A stretch of 46,821 nucleotides of DNA from Desulfuromonadales bacterium. Lineage in GTDB: Bacteria; Desulfobacterota; Desulfuromonadia; Desulfuromonadales; JAGXHI01. Position 1 is the stretch's first letter. Each line of letters opens with the position of its first letter. Under the pieces are notes generated by a model. It did not search any database. It was given only the letters and a program-made list of their open reading frames with translations, and was not told the origin of the DNA. Positions 1 to 7,321 of this stretch are shown here, piece by piece. The DNA lies in the NCBI GenBank assembly GCA_024636295.1, contig JAGXHI010000048.1, positions 1 through 46,821 on the forward strand, given 5' to 3'. The translations under genes and the position numbers were made by a program.

Positions 1-1
1 C

Positions 2-736
2 CTGAATACCGCGGCCCTGGGGCTGCGGTGGCACGAATCCTACCAGGTTCTCGGTGAGGCCGGTCGGATCCCGCTCACCAACCTCTATGAGTCGGTGGTC
101 TTTTTCGCCTGGACGATCGTGCTCATTTACCTGCTGCTCGATCTCAAATACAGGCAGCCGTCGGTGGGAGCGTTCGTCCTTCCCTTCGCCTTCCTCAGTA
201 TGGCGTGGGCCCAGTTCAGGCTCGATGCCGCTCTCGAACCCCTGGTTCCCGCCCTGCAGAGCAACTGGCTCACCTACCACGTCATCACCTGTTTTCTCGG
301 CTACGCCGCATTTGCGGTGGCTTGCGGGGTTTCGATCATGTACCTGCTCAAGAACGGAAGACAGGATAAGGGCTCGGGCGGTGGCGGAGCCGGCGGCTCC
401 GACAGGGGCATCCTGGGGATCTTCCCCAGCGCCCGGATTCTCGACGACATCAATTACAAGGCGATCATGATCGGATTTCCCCTGCTGACCCTGGGAATCG
501 TCACCGGTGCGGCCTGGGCCAATTACGCCTGGGGAACTTACTGGAGCTGGGACCCGAAGGAGACATGGAGCCTGATCGTCTGGTTCATCTACGCCGCATT
601 CCTCCACGCCCGCTTCACCCGGGGCTGGGTGGGGAAAAAGGCAGCGGTTCTCTCCATCACCGGTTTCGCCGCCACCATCTTCTGCTATCTGGGCGTCAAT
701 CTCGTTCTCTCGGGCCTGCATTCCTACGGAGGCTGA
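2..736 (+). CDS. ccsB: Cytochrome c biogenesis protein CcsB/ResC-type (5' partial)
   Basis: Membrane protein of system II cytochrome c maturation, which carries and presents heme to apocytochromes on the outer face of the inner membrane. The frame is open to the window edge, so the true start lies outside; 244 codons are visible. Several hydrophobic segments are seen, and the CcsA/CcsB/ResC heme-handling signature [14 protein letters not shown] lies near residue 180 of the visible part. A GTG at 95 is only an internal codon, because the coding sense continues upstream of it. A glycine-rich loop (around 375-400) separates two membrane segments. A strong terminator follows within 100 bp, so this is the last gene of its operon. 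Family assignment is firm; which CcsB/ResC subtype is less so. Confidence 0.9.
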   Translation: MNTAALGLRWHESYQVLGEAGRIPLTNLYESVVFFAWTIVLIYLLLDLKYRQPSVGAFVLPFAFLSMAWAQFRLDAALEPLVPALQSNWLTYHVITCFLGYAAFAVACGVSIMYLLKNGRQDKGSGGGGAGGSDRGILGIFPSARILDDINYKAIMIGFPLLTLGIVTGAAWANYAWGTYWSWDPKETWSLIVWFIYAAFLHARFTRGWVGKKAAVLSITGFAATIFCYLGVNLVLSGLHSYGG

Positions 737-803
737 AGGGAGATTGAAGGTCCGGAAATTTGCCTGTCAGTTTTTCTGAAGGCATCCTCAGCTGAAAATG
801 AAG

Positions 804-833
804 AAGCCGGCGTCCAGAGGAGCCGGCTTTTTT
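804..833 (+). terminator. Rho-independent terminator after ccsB
   Basis: Perfect 8-bp stem AAGCCGGC / GCCGGCTT with a 10-nt loop followed by a run of T. It lies between convergent ccsB and moeA. The other strand has only a weak T-tract, so it may serve the moeA transcript less efficiently. Confidence 0.85.
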
Positions 834-859
834 CTGTCTGCTGGGCTGGTTAATCGAAG

Positions 860-2047
860 CTATAACAACAAGACCTCGACTTCTTCTCCCGCCTCCAGTC
901 TTTCTACTCCGATCGGTGCCGCGAGCATTGCATTGGCGCCAGTCAGACACCGGTTCTGGCCGGATCCCTGCTGTGGGGATACGGAGACTCTGTAGCCACT
1001 CTCATGCCACTCCAATCGGCACCAGAGAAAAGCTTGCCGTTTACCGCCAACCGCAATCTCGTTGGTCAGGACCGCCCTGCGTTTCTCGGGAAGAACGTCG
1101 GTCTCTCCAGCGAGTCTCTTCAACGCCGGCTTGACGAACAGCTCGAAGGTAGCGGCCGTTGCCGCCGGGTTGCCGGGGAGGCCGAAATAAGGCTTGCCCT
1201 CGAGCATACCGAAGAGAACAGGCTTCCCGGGTTTTATGGCCACCTTCCAGAAAATTTTCGTGAAATTTCGTCTTTCAAGCGCGGAATGAACATGGTCTTT
1301 TTCCCCAACCGATACTCCGCCTGTAGAGATGATGACATCGGCCCCGAGAGCCTTGTCCATGAGCTGGTCGAGCGTGCCCGGATCGTCGGCCCCGATTCCG
1401 ATACAGAGGGGCGTACACCCACTCTCCTGCAGGCGGATTCTCAGCAGGTGCAGGTTGGAGTTGATGATCTGTCCGGGGCCGGGTTCCCGGCCGAGCTCGA
1501 CCAACTCATCGCCCGTTGAGATCACGGCGACTCGCGGTCGAGGGAAGACCTGGACACGTTCGACTCCTGCGCTTGCCAGCAGCGCGATTTCGCCGGCGCG
1601 CAAGGTGGTTCCCGGCTCTATAAGGACCTCATGGTCGAGGTACTCCTCTCCACGGTAACGAACATGCTGACCGGCTTTTGGTTTTGTGGACAGGTAGAGA
1701 AGGGCGTCCTTTTCCTCGGCATCTTCGATCGGAACCACGGTGTCGGCCCCCTTCGGCAGCGCGGCGCCGGTGGTAATACGGATCGCTTGTCCCGACTTTA
1801 CTTCGCCATGGAACGGATGGCCGGCGTAGGATGCGCCGACAATGATGAGCTGACCGTCCGGTTTATCCGGCGCCCCGGCGACGGCAAAGCCGTCCATCGC
1901 CGAGTTGTCACAGCGCGGCATGTCCCATCGCGCGACAGCCGGAGCCGCCATGACGAGTCCGGCCGCCTCAAGAAGGGGCATTTCGATCGGCTGCGGCGAA
2001 AAGACCGTCTCGAGAATCTGGTGCAAGGCCTCATCATAACGGATCAT
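860..2047 (-). CDS. moeA: Molybdopterin molybdenumtransferase MoeA
   Basis: Inserts molybdate into adenylylated molybdopterin in the last step of molybdenum cofactor synthesis, in the cytoplasm. The 395-residue product has the usual MoeA length and motifs: a DMPRCDNSAMDG segment near the N-terminus, VISTGDELV, TGGVSVGEKDH and GLPGNPAA in the MPT-binding domain, and a C-terminal beta domain. An upstream in-frame ATG exists at 2071, but the ATG at 2047 is preceded by GGGAGG at good distance, so it is preferred. It overlaps the 3' end of the transporter ATPase gene by 14 bp, so it is the last gene of a molybdenum operon and is probably translationally coupled to it. Confidence 0.94.
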   Translation of the reverse strand: MIRYDEALHQILETVFSPQPIEMPLLEAAGLVMAAPAVARWDMPRCDNSAMDGFAVAGAPDKPDGQLIIVGASYAGHPFHGEVKSGQAIRITTGAALPKGADTVVPIEDAEEKDALLYLSTKPKAGQHVRYRGEEYLDHEVLIEPGTTLRAGEIALLASAGVERVQVFPRPRVAVISTGDELVELGREPGPGQIINSNLHLLRIRLQESGCTPLCIGIGADDPGTLDQLMDKALGADVIISTGGVSVGEKDHVHSALERRNFTKIFWKVAIKPGKPVLFGMLEGKPYFGLPGNPAATAATFELFVKPALKRLAGETDVLPEKRRAVLTNEIAVGGKRQAFLWCRLEWHESGYRVSVSPQQGSGQNRCLTGANAMLAAPIGVERLEAGEEVEVLLL

Positions 2048-3158
2048 CAAGTCCTCCCTTGAAAGCGGCATTATCCCGTGGAAGGGTCCAGAGACTGCGT
2101 TTGCGCAGACAGACTCTCAGGGTGTCGCCGATCGCGTAGCCAAGATCGCGCATGGCGCAGTTCGGCAGTTCGACATCGACGGTGACGTCGCTTCCATTTA
2201 ATTTGACGCAAAGCGTATGCGTGCCGCCGAACGCGAGGATATCGGAAACGGCGGCTTCGAAAAGATTCGCCTGCAGCTCCGGGCCGATCGGCTTGTTCGG
2301 ACGGATGATCACCACTTCTTCCGAGCGAATGCCGGCGGCGAGCCGCTGACCCTTTTCCGCTCCGGCGTATCCGGGAGCACTCAGTCGGATGGCCTGGCCT
2401 AACTGCAATGAACCGTCCGGCAGAACCTCTTCGATGGTCATGTCGAATATGTTCTGGTTGCGCAGGAATCGGGCGACATCGAGAGTGGCCGGGCGATAGT
2501 AAATGTCGTCACGGGCGCCGAGCTGCCGGAGTTGCCCGCGGATCATCACCGCCATCTGCTCTCCCAGCATGAAGGCTTCTTCCTGATCGTGGGTGACGTG
2601 GAGAATGGTGACGCCCAGTTGCTGATTGATCTCCCGCAGCTTGATCTGAAGTTGCCGCTTGATCTTGGCGTCCAGCGCTGAAAAAGGTTCATCAAGAAAG
2701 AGAAGGCGCGGTTTTGGAAGAAGCGCGCGGGCCAGGGCGACCCGTTGTTTTTCTCCCCCTGAAAGGGTGCCTACCTCCTTGCGGTCGATAATGCCGTGAA
2801 GGTCCAGCAGGTCGAGAAGGCTGACGAGGCGGGAGCCTGTCAGATCTTTGTCCAACTGACGACGTTTCGCCCCGAAGAGAATATTCTCGCGGACATCGAG
2901 ATGCGGAAAGAGCGCCAGATCCTGGGGCAGGTAGGAGATGTGGCGCTGCTCGGGCGCGATGCGCGTCACATCCTGCCCATCCAGCCAGACCCGTCCGCTT
3001 TTCGGAGCGATCAATCCCATGCACGTCTCGAGAAAGAGGGTCTTGCCGGAACCGGAGGGACCGAGAACAGTCAGATAGGAACTGTTGCCGAGATCAAGAT
3101 CGATGGGCCCCAGGCTGAAATCCCCCCGCTGGGCGATGAGCTTATCGATACGGATCAT
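2034..3158 (-). CDS. modC: Molybdate/tungstate ABC transporter, ATP-binding protein
   Basis: Energises oxyanion import. The 374-residue protein has Walker A GPSGSGKT (residues 33-40), the ABC signature LSGGEKQR, Walker B LLFLDEP followed by the D-loop SALD, and the switch His in LHVTHDQEEA. The C-terminal third looks like the TOBE-type oxyanion-sensing domain of ModC/WtpC proteins. The start codon overlaps the stop of the permease gene (ATGA at 3155-3158). The ATPase family is certain. Molybdate or tungstate as substrate is inferred from the neighbouring mobA, mobB, modE-like and moeA genes; sulfate importers have similar ATPases. Confidence 0.88.
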   Translation of the reverse strand: MIRIDKLIAQRGDFSLGPIDLDLGNSSYLTVLGPSGSGKTLFLETCMGLIAPKSGRVWLDGQDVTRIAPEQRHISYLPQDLALFPHLDVRENILFGAKRRQLDKDLTGSRLVSLLDLLDLHGIIDRKEVGTLSGGEKQRVALARALLPKPRLLFLDEPFSALDAKIKRQLQIKLREINQQLGVTILHVTHDQEEAFMLGEQMAVMIRGQLRQLGARDDIYYRPATLDVARFLRNQNIFDMTIEEVLPDGSLQLGQAIRLSAPGYAGAEKGQRLAAGIRSEEVVIIRPNKPIGPELQANLFEAAVSDILAFGGTHTLCVKLNGSDVTVDVELPNCAMRDLGYAIGDTLRVCLRKRSLWTLPRDNAAFKGGLDDPL

Positions 3159-3940
3159 CGATTGCGCTCCAGGACCATGCGCACGCCGAAGAGAACCAGC
3201 AGAGAGATGCCGATCAGGATCACGACCAGCGTGACGGCTCGCGGCAGATCGGCCACCGACATGGCGAGATAGATGCTGCTCGGCAGGGTCGCGGTCTGGC
3301 CCTTTGCGGTGCCGGCGACCATGACGGTGGCGCCGAATTCACCGACCGCGCGGGCCCAGGTCAGGATAATCGCCGCCAGGATGCCGCGTTTTGCCAACGG
3401 CAATGTGACATGGATAAAACCGCCGAAGGCCGAACAACCGAGAAGTCGGGCGACCTGTTCCTGCCGGGGGTTGACCTGCTCGAAGGTCGCCTTGAGCATA
3501 CGCACGCTGATGGCGACGACCACCGTAAACTGGGCGAGGATGACGCCGGCCAGAGTGAAAGGGAGAGTCAGTCCGATGCTTGAGAGCGTGCGGCCTATGG
3601 CTGTGTTCCAGGACATCAGGATCAGGGTGCCCAGGGCGATCGGGGTAAGAACCATCGGCAGATCGATAAAGGTGTCGACCAGCCGTTTGCAGGGAAAATC
3701 GAAACGGGCCAGAGCGTAAGCGGACGGGATTGCGACTCCGACCGCTACGCCGCTGCTGAGGGTCGCGGCAACCAGGCTCAGGGTTATCGCTGAGCGGATG
3801 TCCGATTGGGATAACTGCTCGATGAAACCCGAGAGGCTGAAGAAGGCGGACTGGCTGCCCACCAGCAGCAGAAAATAGCTGGTAAGGATAATCAAAGGCA
3901 GGAGCATGGTGATTTTGAATACGGTGTCGCGTTGCGGCAT
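3155..3940 (-). CDS. modB: Molybdate/tungstate ABC transporter, permease
   Basis: Inner-membrane channel subunit of 261 residues with about five or six hydrophobic helices. The cytoplasmic EAA loop is visible as LLGCSAFGGFIHVTLPLAKRG, which contacts the ATPase. The reading frame extends upstream to 4030, but that part overlaps the binding-protein gene. The ATG at 3940 has GGAGGG upstream and shares a TGATG with the stop of that gene, which fixes the start. The order of binding protein, permease, ATPase is typical for Mod/Wtp systems. Confidence 0.88.
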   Translation of the reverse strand: MPQRDTVFKITMLLPLIILTSYFLLLVGSQSAFFSLSGFIEQLSQSDIRSAITLSLVAATLSSGVAVGVAIPSAYALARFDFPCKRLVDTFIDLPMVLTPIALGTLILMSWNTAIGRTLSSIGLTLPFTLAGVILAQFTVVVAISVRMLKATFEQVNPRQEQVARLLGCSAFGGFIHVTLPLAKRGILAAIILTWARAVGEFGATVMVAGTAKGQTATLPSSIYLAMSVADLPRAVTLVVILIGISLLVLFGVRMVLERNR

Positions 3941-4767
3941 CACCAACCCTCCGGAAGCGTGTAGGCGCCGCCGATACGCGCCGCCGGCGCAAACTCGCGG
4001 GCCGCGCTCTCTTCGGTCAGGTAGCCCCACTTCCTGAAAATCGTTCGACCTTCACCGGATTTCAGAAAAGCGATGAACTCTTCAGCCCCTTGAGGATTGC
4101 GGGCATGCCGCAATACGGCGGCGGGAATATACGCCAGGCGCGGCACATCGGCCGGATCGAGCGGGATGACATCCATGGCGTCAGGATTCCATGCGGCGAA
4201 TTCGCGCCAGCCGAGCACGACATCCACCAGGTTGAGGGGAATCATGGATGCCGTCTTGGCGCAGCTCTCCACCATGCCTCGCAGATTGGGGCGCACCTTT
4301 TCCGTCATGTCATTCGCCTCCAGGATCTCCACCGCGTAAAGGCCAACACAGACGCCGTCCGGATCTGCAAGCCCCACTCGCAGCCCTGCCTTGCCCAGGT
4401 CTTTCAATCCCGCGATGCGCTGTGGGTTGCCCTCGGCAACGATAATCGCCGGAACCAGGTAGGCGATGATGACCGCCTCGCCCGCAATCAGGCCAAATTC
4501 CCGCGCTTTCTCCATGTAGTCCGGCGAGCCCGGAATATAAAGATCGCCCCGGCCCGCCAACCTCGCCTGGCTGAGCATGGCACCGGAACCGCCTAGATGG
4601 AGTATCACGGGGATGCCTGTTTTCGCCTTGAATCTTTCTGCGGCTTCTTCCAGCGGCGGCTGTGATGCGGACCCGGCAAAGATAACCACAGGTTCGACTG
4701 CACGGGCGGGAGCTGGTGCCGCGAAGTACAGCAGCAGGCAGAAACAGGCAAGATTACGCATCAGCAT
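3940..4767 (-). CDS. modA: Molybdate/tungstate ABC transporter, substrate-binding protein
   Basis: Periplasmic oxyanion-binding protein (275 residues) with a Sec signal peptide: MLMRNLACFCLLLYFAAPAPARA, with cleavage likely after ARA. The mature part starts VEPVVIFAGSASQPPLEEAAERF, where the Ser residues of the AGSAS segment fit oxyanion-binding positions. HLGGSGAMLSQ and ADPDGVCVGLYAVEILE also fit the ModA/WtpA family. The ATG at 4767 has GAGGGG five bases upstream; a longer start at 4797 lacks this. It overlaps the modE-like gene by 14 bp. Whether molybdate or tungstate is preferred cannot be read from sequence. Confidence 0.87.
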   Translation of the reverse strand: MLMRNLACFCLLLYFAAPAPARAVEPVVIFAGSASQPPLEEAAERFKAKTGIPVILHLGGSGAMLSQARLAGRGDLYIPGSPDYMEKAREFGLIAGEAVIIAYLVPAIIVAEGNPQRIAGLKDLGKAGLRVGLADPDGVCVGLYAVEILEANDMTEKVRPNLRGMVESCAKTASMIPLNLVDVVLGWREFAAWNPDAMDVIPLDPADVPRLAYIPAAVLRHARNPQGAEEFIAFLKSGEGRTIFRKWGYLTEESAAREFAPAARIGGAYTLPEGW

Positions 4768-5116
4768 CTGGTCCCCTCTCAGGAAAACATTCTGCATAAA
4801 TGCGATCCGCTTCCTGGTTGACCTGCTGACGCAGCGAATCGAAGCGCTCCATCAGTTCGAGCGTCCGCGGCGTCAGCCGTGTCTCTCCGCCGCCGCGGCC
4901 CCCTGTCCGGCGCTCCAGAAGCGGCACGGGAGATAGTTCTTCCAAGGCCTGAAGCTGCGCCCAGGCCTTACGGTACGAGATGCCGAGATCTCTGGCCGCG
5001 GCGTTGATGGAACCGTTGCGCTGCACGGCCATCAGCAGACGGTAGCGGCCGTCACCGAGGAAGGGCCGACCGTCGATCTCCAGCCAGGTTTTGCTGCGCA
5101 CCCGAAAGTCTGTCAT
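4754..5116 (-). CDS. ModE N-terminal-type winged-helix regulator, lacking the molybdate-binding domain
   Basis: A 120-residue protein matching only the N-terminal LysR-like winged helix of ModE: LLMAVQRNGSINAAARDLGISYRKAWAQLQALEEL, then RTGGRGGGETRLTPRTLELMERFD. Full ModE (about 260 residues) has two molybdate-binding MOP domains at the C-terminus, which are absent here, so how this protein senses molybdenum is open. It is probably the operon's own regulator. The ATG at 5116 overlaps the mobB stop (ATGA). A candidate operator with ModE-like half-sites spans the mobA start codon at 6212-6234. Confidence 0.85.
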   Translation of the reverse strand: MTDFRVRSKTWLEIDGRPFLGDGRYRLLMAVQRNGSINAAARDLGISYRKAWAQLQALEELSPVPLLERRTGGRGGGETRLTPRTLELMERFDSLRQQVNQEADRIYAECFPERGPDADA

Positions 5117-5622
5117 CTCAGATACCGCTCCTCGATAAGATCGCAAAGACCCTGTGCGTCGTTGATATCATACAGCGGGACATCGACATCAAGAGGACTG
5201 TCGGAGGCCACAGCGATCAGAGCCGGGTCGCATTCTTCATCGCGGCAGAGCAGGTTCTCCCCCTGCTCCCGCCGGTGGACCTCGATCTTCGGCATCGCAC
5301 TCTTCTTGAAGCCTTCGGTCAGGACGATATCGACATCCCGGCAGTACGTTCCTACAGTTTCCGAAAGGGACGGTTCCTCTCCCGAGGGGTACTGCTTGAC
5401 CATGGCGAGTTTTTCCGCCGAGGTGATCAGCATGGTGTCGGCGCCGGCCCGGGTCAGGCGCCATGAATCCTTCCCCTCGCGGTCGATCTCGAACCGATGC
5501 GCATCGTGTTTGATGACGCCCACCTTGTACCCGCGTCGTTTCATCTCGGCGATCAGTTTCTCCAGCAGGGTGGTTTTGCCGGTTCCGCTCCTTGCGACGA
5601 TAGAAACGACAGGGATCTTCAT
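5113..5622 (-). CDS. mobB: Molybdopterin-guanine dinucleotide biosynthesis protein MobB
   Basis: GTP-binding accessory protein for attachment of GMP to molybdopterin. The 169-residue product has a P-loop near its start, VSIVARSGTGKTTLLEKLI, and the MobB segments GVIKHDAH and DIVLTEGFKKSAMPKIEVHR. The ATG at 5622 is preceded by AGGAGGGG and overlaps the mobA stop (ATGA). The open frame upstream to 5688 is inside mobA and is not used. MobB is not essential for Mo-bis-MGD formation in E. coli, so its exact role here is inferred from the family. Confidence 0.93.
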   Translation of the reverse strand: MKIPVVSIVARSGTGKTTLLEKLIAEMKRRGYKVGVIKHDAHRFEIDREGKDSWRLTRAGADTMLITSAEKLAMVKQYPSGEEPSLSETVGTYCRDVDIVLTEGFKKSAMPKIEVHRREQGENLLCRDEECDPALIAVASDSPLDVDVPLYDINDAQGLCDLIEERYLR

Positions 5623-6230
5623 TGACGCCCCTCCTGGAGCCGGGCCAGTTCCTCCGGCGTATTGACATTCAAAAGGGAGCGCTCCCAACCGTCAGGCAGT
5701 TCCTTCCAGTGGAGATGGCGGAGCGAGATGCGCTGATAAAAATCGAAGATGCGGAACTGATCATGTTGCAGCATGTGTTCCATGTGCGGCAGACAATTCT
5801 TGTGATAGAGGGCGAAGACGGGTTCATACCCCCTTGGAGTGCGCGGTACGACGGCGTCATATCCATCGCGATGCGAAAGCAACAGCTCAAGTATCCGCCG
5901 ATCCGGATAGGGCATGTCGCACGGGGCGATGAAAATCCAGTCCGTCTCCGCCGAGCGCAATGCAGTGAAAAGTCCTCCCAGCGCGCTTCCGGGATAGATG
6001 TCAGGAATGGCCGGGATGCCGGGCTGAGCCAGGTCGGAACGGTCTCCGGCGATCAGGATCTTTGTAAAATAACACCGAAGCAGATCGAGCATCCGCGAGA
6101 CAAGGGTTTGCCCTGCAATCTCGATGCAGGCTTTGTCTCGCCCCATACGGACGCTTTTCCCTCCAGCCAGGAGAACCCCCGTGATGTCGGCCGATTCCGC
6201 CTTTATTATTTCGCTATGCGCAGTCTGCAT
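5619..6230 (-). CDS. mobA: Molybdenum cofactor guanylyltransferase MobA
   Basis: Transfers GMP from GTP to molybdopterin to make MGD cofactor for DMSO reductase-family enzymes. The 203-residue protein carries the nucleotidyltransferase signature LLAGGKSVRMGRDK (residues 20-33) and an APCDMPYP segment with the metal-binding Asp. It is the first gene of a seven-gene run. No Shine-Dalgarno sequence precedes the ATG; a strong -10 box ends seven bases upstream of it, so the mRNA is probably leaderless or nearly so. The conserved core begins about residue 17, so a much shorter start is unlikely. Confidence 0.93.
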   Translation of the reverse strand: MQTAHSEIIKAESADITGVLLAGGKSVRMGRDKACIEIAGQTLVSRMLDLLRCYFTKILIAGDRSDLAQPGIPAIPDIYPGSALGGLFTALRSAETDWIFIAPCDMPYPDRRILELLLSHRDGYDAVVPRTPRGYEPVFALYHKNCLPHMEHMLQHDQFRIFDFYQRISLRHLHWKELPDGWERSLLNVNTPEELARLQEGRQ

Positions 6231-6234
6231 AACG
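6212..6234. promoter_or_regulatory. Candidate ModE-like operator over the mobA start
   Basis: Inverted repeat CGCTATGC-N7-GCATAACG with one mismatch between arms, just downstream of the -10 box. It resembles the published ModE element (CGCTAT and ATAACG cores), but the cores are one base closer than in that consensus. A bound regulator would cover the transcription start. Confidence 0.4.
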
Positions 6235-6237
6235 GTG

Positions 6238-6265
6238 ATTATAAAAGCTTACCCTGCCATTGCAA
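6238..6265 (-). promoter_or_regulatory. Promoter of the mob-mod-moeA operon
   Basis: On the minus strand TTGCAA (plus 6260-6265), a 16-bp spacer and a perfect TATAAT (plus 6238-6243). The predicted start of transcription falls on or next to the mobA ATG (6228-6230). Confidence 0.7.
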
Positions 6266-6344
6266 GAGGAATTCGAACCTGTCCGCGCTCAGATCGTGTC
6301 TGGCGGATTAAGAATCGTGGGGATCAGTTGTGGAGAAATCCGGC

Positions 6345-6374
6345 TTGTCAGTCCCTGAAGAGGCTTGAGAATAT
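6345..6374 (+). promoter_or_regulatory. Possible promoter of arsR
   Basis: TTGTCA (6345-6350), 18-bp spacer, GAATAT (6369-6374). The -10 runs into the arsR operator at 6373, which fits repression by ArsR. The -10 match is only moderate. Confidence 0.35.
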
Positions 6375-6390
6375 CCGCCTATCCGGATAC
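6373..6390. promoter_or_regulatory. ArsR operator, copy 1 (before arsR)
   Basis: ATCCGCCTATCCGGATAC: inverted repeat ATCCG-N6-CGGAT, ending 9 bp before the arsR start codon. The same 18-bp pattern recurs at 6766-6783 before arsC, which supports autoregulation plus control of arsC by the same protein. Confidence 0.65.
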
Positions 6391-6399
6391 ACTGGGGCC

Positions 6400-6747
6400 A
6401 TGAAAAAGACCGCTCAGATTTTCAAGGCCCTTTCGGACGAGACGCGTCTGCGCATCCTCTCCCTGCTCGCAAGGGGCGAGTTGTGCGTCTGCGATCTGAT
6501 GGCCATTCTTGATCTACCCCAGTCGACCGTCTCCCGCCACCTGGCCTACCTGAGAAACGCCGGGCTGGTCGAAGACCGCCGCCAGGGGGTCTGGATGTTC
6601 TACCGACTCGCAAGGGAAGAGGGAGAATTTCGACAAGAGGTTCAGTCCCTGCTGCAGCCGCACCTTGCAGCCCTGCCCCAGGGACAGGCTGACCGCATCG
6701 CACTGGAGGCTTATTTCGTCCGGAAAGAGGATTCCGCCTGCGGCTGA
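6400..6747 (+). CDS. arsR: ArsR-family arsenite-responsive repressor
   Basis: A 115-residue winged-helix repressor that should leave DNA when As(III) binds. Helix region ALSDETRLRILSLL is followed by the metal-site sequence ELCVCDL (Cys-x-Cys at the start of the recognition region), then LPQSTVSRHLAYLRNAGLV as the DNA-reading helix-turn-helix. The frame is open far upstream (to 6124), but only MKKTAQIFKALSD matches the family start, so ATG 6400 is chosen. It is followed by arsC and acr3 on the same strand, an arsenic-resistance operon. Operator copies before arsR and arsC indicate self-control. Confidence 0.93.
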   Translation: MKKTAQIFKALSDETRLRILSLLARGELCVCDLMAILDLPQSTVSRHLAYLRNAGLVEDRRQGVWMFYRLAREEGEFRQEVQSLLQPHLAALPQGQADRIALEAYFVRKEDSACG

Positions 6748-6765
6748 TTTTTTTGGCGAGAACAA

Positions 6766-6783
6766 ATCCGCTTATGCGGATAC
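6766..6783. promoter_or_regulatory. ArsR operator, copy 2 (before arsC)
   Basis: ATCCGCTTATGCGGATAC: perfect inverted repeat ATCCGC-N4-GCGGAT, matching copy 1 at 16 of 18 bases. It lies between arsR and arsC, about 25 bp before the arsC start. Confidence 0.65.
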
Positions 6784-6806
6784 TATAAGTGAACTGGAGC
6801 AAAAAA

Positions 6807-7229
6807 GTGAAGAAGAAAGTCCTGTTCCTCTGCACCGGCAATTCCTGCCGCAGCCAGATGGCCGAAGGAATCGTCAATCTCGATTTCGCCGGTCGCATCG
6901 AAGCGTTCTCCGCCGGCACCGAGCCGCACGGACTAAATCCGAGGGCCGTGGAGGTAATGGCCGAAATCGGCATAGACATCAGCGCCAACAGCTCCGACCA
7001 CATCAGCAAATACGAAGGACGGCCCTTCGATTATGTCATCACTCTCTGCGGAGATGCCAACGAGAAGTGCCCCCTCTTCTTCGGCGGTGTGAAACGGCTG
7101 CACATGGGTTTCGAAGATCCTCCCAGGGCGACCGGCACGGAAGAGGAAATCATGAACGTCTACCGTCTGGTGCGCGATGAGATCCGGGGGACGATGCGCG
7201 AATTTTTCGAAAGGGAATTGGCGCCGTAG
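6807..7229 (+). CDS. arsC: Arsenate reductase, thioredoxin-coupled (low-Mr phosphatase fold)
   Basis: Reduces As(V) to As(III). The 140-residue product has the phosphatase-type loop LCTGNSCRSQMAEG (Cys9, Arg15; CX5R) and the redox pair of the thioredoxin-dependent class, Cys81 and Cys88 in TLCGDANEKCP, plus the acid segment GFEDPPRATGTEEE. These match the B. subtilis/S. aureus ArsC class and not the glutaredoxin-dependent E. coli class. An in-frame GTG at 6789 is possible, but the GTG at 6807 has GGAG seven bases upstream and starts right at the conserved VKKKVLFLC strand. The product arsenite would be exported by the next gene. Confidence 0.92.
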   Translation: MKKKVLFLCTGNSCRSQMAEGIVNLDFAGRIEAFSAGTEPHGLNPRAVEVMAEIGIDISANSSDHISKYEGRPFDYVITLCGDANEKCPLFFGGVKRLHMGFEDPPRATGTEEEIMNVYRLVRDEIRGTMREFFERELAP

Positions 7230-7268
7230 AGCTCGCATCATGCCTCTCTGAATTTATATCCTGCGCCG

Positions 7269-7293
7269 AGGGCGCAATAAATCGCGCCCCTAC
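7269..7293. repeat. Short GC-rich hairpin element between arsC and acr3
   Basis: GGGCGC-N8-GCGCCC, read on the minus strand as GTAGGGGCGCGATTTATT and its complement. This resembles the GTAGGGGCG-type short dispersed palindromes found in many bacterial genomes. No second copy was noticed in this window. Confidence 0.35.
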
Positions 7294-7321
7294 GAAATCG
7301 ATGCCATAGGAGGATTTTCCC

